Shown here in pieces: positions 12,846 through 15,822 of a DNA stretch of 15,822 bases. Made by a program: the position numbers and the translations under genes. A model generated the notes under the pieces. It was given only the letters and a program-made list of their open reading frames with translations. It made no database searches and was not told where the DNA came from. Origin of the DNA: Planctomycetota bacterium (GTDB lineage: Bacteria; Planctomycetota; GCA-002687715); NCBI GenBank assembly GCA_013213915.1, contig JABSRK010000049.1, forward strand, positions 1-15,822, given 5' to 3'. Position 1 is the first letter of the stretch, and each line of letters opens with the position of its first letter.

Positions 12846-15031
12846 CCTGGGCAGCCCTCGCCCTCTATCTCACGCTCACCGGACCCGCCCACACGACCAT
12901 GACCGTCGTCTGGCACACGGACGCGCGGGCCGAGGGGAGCGTGGTCTGGTACGCGGCGGAACCCGGCGGCGCCTGGAAGCGCGCCATCGGGAAGAACCAC
13001 CCGCTCCCCCACTCGACCCGACGGGTGCACGTCGTCCCCCTTTCCGGGCTCTCACCTGACACGTCATACCGCTTCCGCATACCGCACCTTGCATCGATCG
13101 AGCGGTTCCGGACCCTCCCACCGACGGCGACGCGACCCATACGGATCGCGGCGGGCGGCGACACGATGCACAACAAGAAGCTGTTCGCCAAGACCCTCGA
13201 GCAGGTCGCGAAGGTCGACGCCGACCTCCTCGCGTTCGGCGGTGACCTGGCCTACGGAAATGGCGATCCCGCATCGTTGCCCAAGTGGTTCGATTGGTGC
13301 GACGCGGTGACGCAGCAACTGGTGACGAAAGAAGGGCGCCGCATCCCCATCGTGTGCGCCATCGGCAATCACGAGGTGCAGGGTGGCTATGCCCAGAAAC
13401 CGGACAAGGCACCCTTCTATCACGCCCTGTTCCCAACACCTGGCGAGCGAGGTTACGACGTCCTCGACCTCAACGACGACACGAGCCTGTTCCTGCTCAA
13501 CACCGGACACACGGCGCCCATCGGCGGCGAGCAGGCGGCGTGGCTCGACCGGGAGCTCGCCGCCCGCACCCAACGGCCCCACCTGTTCGCCATCTACCAC
13601 GTGCCGGGGTGGCCGTCCCACCGCGTCTACTCAGGGCCTCTGAGCGCAGGCGTCCGCCAGCACTGGGCCCCCCTGTTCGAGAAACACGGGCTCGACGTCG
13701 CTTTCGAGAATCACGAACACACCTACAAGCGATCGCCCCGCATCAAGGGCGGGAGGGTCGATCCCGAGGGCGTGCTGTATCTCGGTGACGGCGCGGTCGG
13801 CGTGAATGTGCGCACAGTGAAATCCACCGTCTTCTCGTGGTGGCTCGAGCACACGGCGAGCATCAACCACTTCATCCTCACGACCCTGGAGGGCAAGCGT
13901 CGGGTCCACGAGGGCGTCGATCAGCAGGGACAGCGGTTCGACCGCTGGGCGTCGGACGCTCCGACCACGGGCACCGAGAACCTGCATCTGTTGCTGCAGA
14001 AGGAGACCGACGCGTTCTTCGCGACGCACACGACGCCCGGACTGCAGATCGCCCTCGTCCGAGACGGAGCTCCCGTCGTGGTGCGCGGTTTCGGCCTCGC
14101 AGAGGCCGGAGAGACCCGTCCACTGACAGCGGCGAGCGTCTTCCAGGTGGCGTCCATCTCCAAGGCTGTCGCCGCCGCGACCGCATTGCGCCTTGTCGAG
14201 CAGAAGAAGCTCGAGCTCGACAAGCCGGTCAACCAGATGCTGACCGACGCCTGGAAGATCCGATCCTCCCCGGGCAAGAACCACGATCCCGGCGGCATCA
14301 CGCTGCGACGATTGCTCTCCCACACCGCTGGCCTGAGCGTCCACGGGTACCCGGGTCTGCCGCCAAAAGCGAAGCTGCCATCAACGCTGCAGTCCCTCGA
14401 CGGGGTTCCGTCATCGAATGGGCCTGTGCGCATCGTGCGCGCACCAGGCGAGCGATGGGAATACTCGGGCGGCGGATACACCGTCGTCCAGCTTCTGATC
14501 GAGCAGGCCACTGGCAAGTCGTTCGCCGAAGCCGCCCAGGAGCTCGTGCTCGGGCCGCTCCTCATGACGTCGAGCTCCTACGCACCGGACAAGAACGTGG
14601 CCAAGATGTGCGTGGTCGGGCACTCCAAGGCTGGCAAGGCCGTGCCCACCTACCGCTTCGCGGCGCAGGCGGCCGCGAGCCTGCACGCATCCGCCGGTGA
14701 CCTGGCGCTGTTTCTGTCAACGCTGCTCGAAGGGCCCAACGGTGAGCCCGCAGGTCGTGGCGCCGTCAGCGAGGCGACGCTGGACGCGATGCTCTCCGAT
14801 CAGACGCCCGGGAAACGTAACGGATACGGGCTCGGATTCCGCGTCCGCACGGACTCGAACCTCGACGGCCTCGTCTTCGGCCACGGCGGGAACAATCGCG
14901 GATGGAAGGCCGTCATGCTCGCACACCGGCAGAAGCGGGCCGCCGTCGTCATCCTCGCGAACGGCGACGACGCCGCCGCCGCCATCGGGACCCTCGCCGA
15001 CAAGCTCCTCCTCGTTCTGGTCAGCCAGTAG
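12842..15031 (+). CDS. Fusion of purple-acid-phosphatase-like metallophosphoesterase and beta-lactamase-fold serine hydrolase
   Basis: The 729-residue protein has three parts. Residues 5-92 look like the fibronectin-type domain that precedes purple acid phosphatases (TGPAHTTMTVVWHTD, then LSGLSPDTSYRFRI). Residues 98-345 are a calcineurin-like phosphoesterase with D107, GGDLAY (133-138, D134), GNHE (175-178), H253 and NHEHTY (290-295), covering the five metal-binding motifs. Residues 380-727 are a serine hydrolase of the class C beta-lactamase/esterase type with S438-I-S-K441, Y541-S-G in place of Y-x-N, and H681-G-G in place of KTG. Both active sites seem intact, so hydrolysis of a phosphoester and of an ester or amide is expected; the substrate is unknown. 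No clear signal peptide is seen: the short hydrophobic start lacks basic residues. GTG is supported by GGAGG and the four-base overlap. Confidence 0.92.
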   Translation: MTWAALALYLTLTGPAHTTMTVVWHTDARAEGSVVWYAAEPGGAWKRAIGKNHPLPHSTRRVHVVPLSGLSPDTSYRFRIPHLASIERFRTLPPTATRPIRIAAGGDTMHNKKLFAKTLEQVAKVDADLLAFGGDLAYGNGDPASLPKWFDWCDAVTQQLVTKEGRRIPIVCAIGNHEVQGGYAQKPDKAPFYHALFPTPGERGYDVLDLNDDTSLFLLNTGHTAPIGGEQAAWLDRELAARTQRPHLFAIYHVPGWPSHRVYSGPLSAGVRQHWAPLFEKHGLDVAFENHEHTYKRSPRIKGGRVDPEGVLYLGDGAVGVNVRTVKSTVFSWWLEHTASINHFILTTLEGKRRVHEGVDQQGQRFDRWASDAPTTGTENLHLLLQKETDAFFATHTTPGLQIALVRDGAPVVVRGFGLAEAGETRPLTAASVFQVASISKAVAAATALRLVEQKKLELDKPVNQMLTDAWKIRSSPGKNHDPGGITLRRLLSHTAGLSVHGYPGLPPKAKLPSTLQSLDGVPSSNGPVRIVRAPGERWEYSGGGYTVVQLLIEQATGKSFAEAAQELVLGPLLMTSSSYAPDKNVAKMCVVGHSKAGKAVPTYRFAAQAAASLHASAGDLALFLSTLLEGPNGEPAGRGAVSEATLDAMLSDQTPGKRNGYGLGFRVRTDSNLDGLVFGHGGNNRGWKAVMLAHRQKRAAVVILANGDDAAAAIGTLADKLLLVLVSQ

Positions 15032-15059
15032 GCCACCATCTGATCCGGGAGCGGGGCCG

Positions 15060-15087
15060 CCCTCGAGCTGTGGCGAGGGAAGGGTTT
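15060..15087 (+). terminator. Weak terminator candidate after the fusion gene
   Basis: CCCTCG (15060-15065) pairs with CGAGGG (15074-15079) around an eight-base loop, 29 bp after the stop codon. Only TTT follows, after AAGGG, so support is limited. Confidence 0.3.
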
Positions 15088-15194
15088 CACGCTTGTGGAG
15101 CCGATCGCCCGCGGCCGTTCCCAGTTTTGGCCCCCTTCCCCTCTGTTATGGCAGATTCGGAGCCCGCAGGGCTGGGAGCACCCCTCCCGCCGCA

Positions 15195-15203
15195 TGATAA
15201 GAT
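15195..15203 (+). promoter_or_regulatory. Possible extended -10 for the FG-GAP gene
   Basis: TGATAAGAT contains TG, one base, then TAAGAT (four of six to consensus), 122 bp before the TTG start. It lies in one of the few A+T-richer patches of the 293-bp gap. No -35 hexamer is evident. Confidence 0.22.
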
Positions 15204-15313
15204 TCCCCTGGAATCGTGGTTCTCGGGCTCCGTCCCCCGCGCGAAGGGCGGAAGCACTATCCCCTCGCTGTATCGTCTCTGCCAACCAAGACTGCATCCG
15301 AGGTCCTCACGCT

Positions 15314-15317
15314 GGAG
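15314..15317 (+). promoter_or_regulatory. Ribosome binding site deciding the TTG start of the FG-GAP protein
   Basis: GGAG is seven bases before TTG 15325, the same spacing as at the other TTG start in this window. The reading frame then begins with a good signal peptide. Confidence 0.6.
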
Positions 15318-15324
15318 CTTTCCC

Positions 15325-15822
15325 TTGATCTGTCGACACACTCTCCGTTCCGTCCTCGCGCTGGCAGTCTGCTTCCTCGTCGCGGGAAACGCGTCAGCAC
15401 AGTGGGTGGATTTCGCCAACGAGACATCCATCCGCCTCTCCGCCACCTCGTCCCTCGGTTCCAATGACGTCCAGGAAAAGGACTACGCCTGGGACGACAT
15501 CGACCAGGACGGCGACATTGATCTCATCAGCGTTCGCAAGTCGCCCTTCACCTCGGCAGGCCGCTTCCCGAACGTCCTGTTCATGAACGAGGGCGGCGTC
15601 CTCGTCGACCGCACGGCCCAGTACGCCAGCGCCTCGAACGTCGCTGGGAGCCAGGGATTCCTCGACCTCACGAACGACCGCGACGTGGCGATCGTCGACC
15701 TCGACGGCGACGGCTGGAAGGACGTGGTGACGGCGACCACGCTCAGCGGTTCGTTCGGCAAGTACATCTCCCATCCCCGCGTCTACATCAACCGGGGCAA
15801 CGACGGGGCTGGCGCGTGGCTG
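15325..15822 (+). CDS. Secreted FG-GAP/VCBS-repeat protein (partial, runs off right edge)
   Basis: The first 166 codons are visible. TTG 15325 gives MICRHTLRSVLALAVC and a hydrophobic core ending NASA, a clear signal peptide likely cut before QWVDF (residue 26). The mature part has two calcium-loop-type repeats, DIDQDGDIDL (58-67) and DLDGDGWKD (125-133). Each is followed by a variable stretch and a segment such as PNVLFMNEGG or PRVYINRGND, as in FG-GAP/VCBS beta-propeller proteins. These are extracellular or surface proteins, and the family is large in planctomycetes; ligand and partner are unknown. No in-frame ATG or GTG gives an N-terminus with this signal peptide, and the Shine-Dalgarno spacing fits, so the TTG is preferred. 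Since the C-terminus is missing, repeat number, other domains and any sorting signal cannot be judged. Confidence 0.85.
   Translation, partial: MICRHTLRSVLALAVCFLVAGNASAQWVDFANETSIRLSATSSLGSNDVQEKDYAWDDIDQDGDIDLISVRKSPFTSAGRFPNVLFMNEGGVLVDRTAQYASASNVAGSQGFLDLTNDRDVAIVDLDGDGWKDVVTATTLSGSFGKYISHPRVYINRGNDGAGAWL

Noticed and set aside
15095..15328. Small open frame in the gap before the FG-GAP gene
   Set aside because: There is no Shine-Dalgarno, no recognisable motif, and its end overlaps the true start region.

Overview
The window is G+C-rich bacterial DNA that most resembles a planctomycete (Planctomycetota). The pointers are: an ECF sigma factor divergent from a Hanks-type Ser/Thr kinase with a long TPR tail and a DWG (not DFG) metal motif; a secreted type-I sulfatase; a secreted FG-GAP/VCBS-repeat protein; and large domain fusions. 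This placement rests on family associations and style, not on a marker gene, so the genus is left open. I saw no tRNA, rRNA, CRISPR array, transposase or phage gene.

Layout. (1) 1-1084, minus: a zinc metalloprotease (M48) with a TerB-like C-terminal part, cut by the left edge. (2) 1085-1397: a gene-free stretch with a 12-bp palindrome and an isolated terminator-like hairpin. (3) 1398-2078, minus, and 2159-5380, plus: an ECF sigma factor and a 1073-residue membrane Ser/Thr kinase, divergent from an 80-bp spacer. (4) 5407-10173, minus: thiolase, then a 3-hydroxyacyl-CoA dehydrogenase/enoyl-CoA hydratase fusion in inverted domain order, then a secreted sulfatase. The spacings are 19 and 41 bp, so this may be one transcript. 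(5) 10258-15031, plus: a DUF418-type membrane protein with a large soluble insert, a small four-helix membrane protein that starts at TTG, and a metallophosphoesterase/beta-lactamase-fold fusion whose GTG start overlaps the preceding stop. (6) 15325-15822, plus: the N-terminal part of a secreted FG-GAP/VCBS protein, also starting at TTG, cut by the right edge.

How the genes may work together. The thiolase and the dehydrogenase/hydratase form a compact set for the last three steps of beta-oxidation or the reverse direction; no acyl-CoA dehydrogenase or ligase is in view. The sigma factor and kinase look like a signalling pair. The plus-strand trio 10258-15031 looks like a small envelope-related cluster of unknown substrate. 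No defence system or other clearly new multi-gene system was recognised. The most unusual items are the phosphoesterase/serine-hydrolase fusion, the split DUF418 protein, and active-site deviations in the sulfatase and the dehydrogenase domain.
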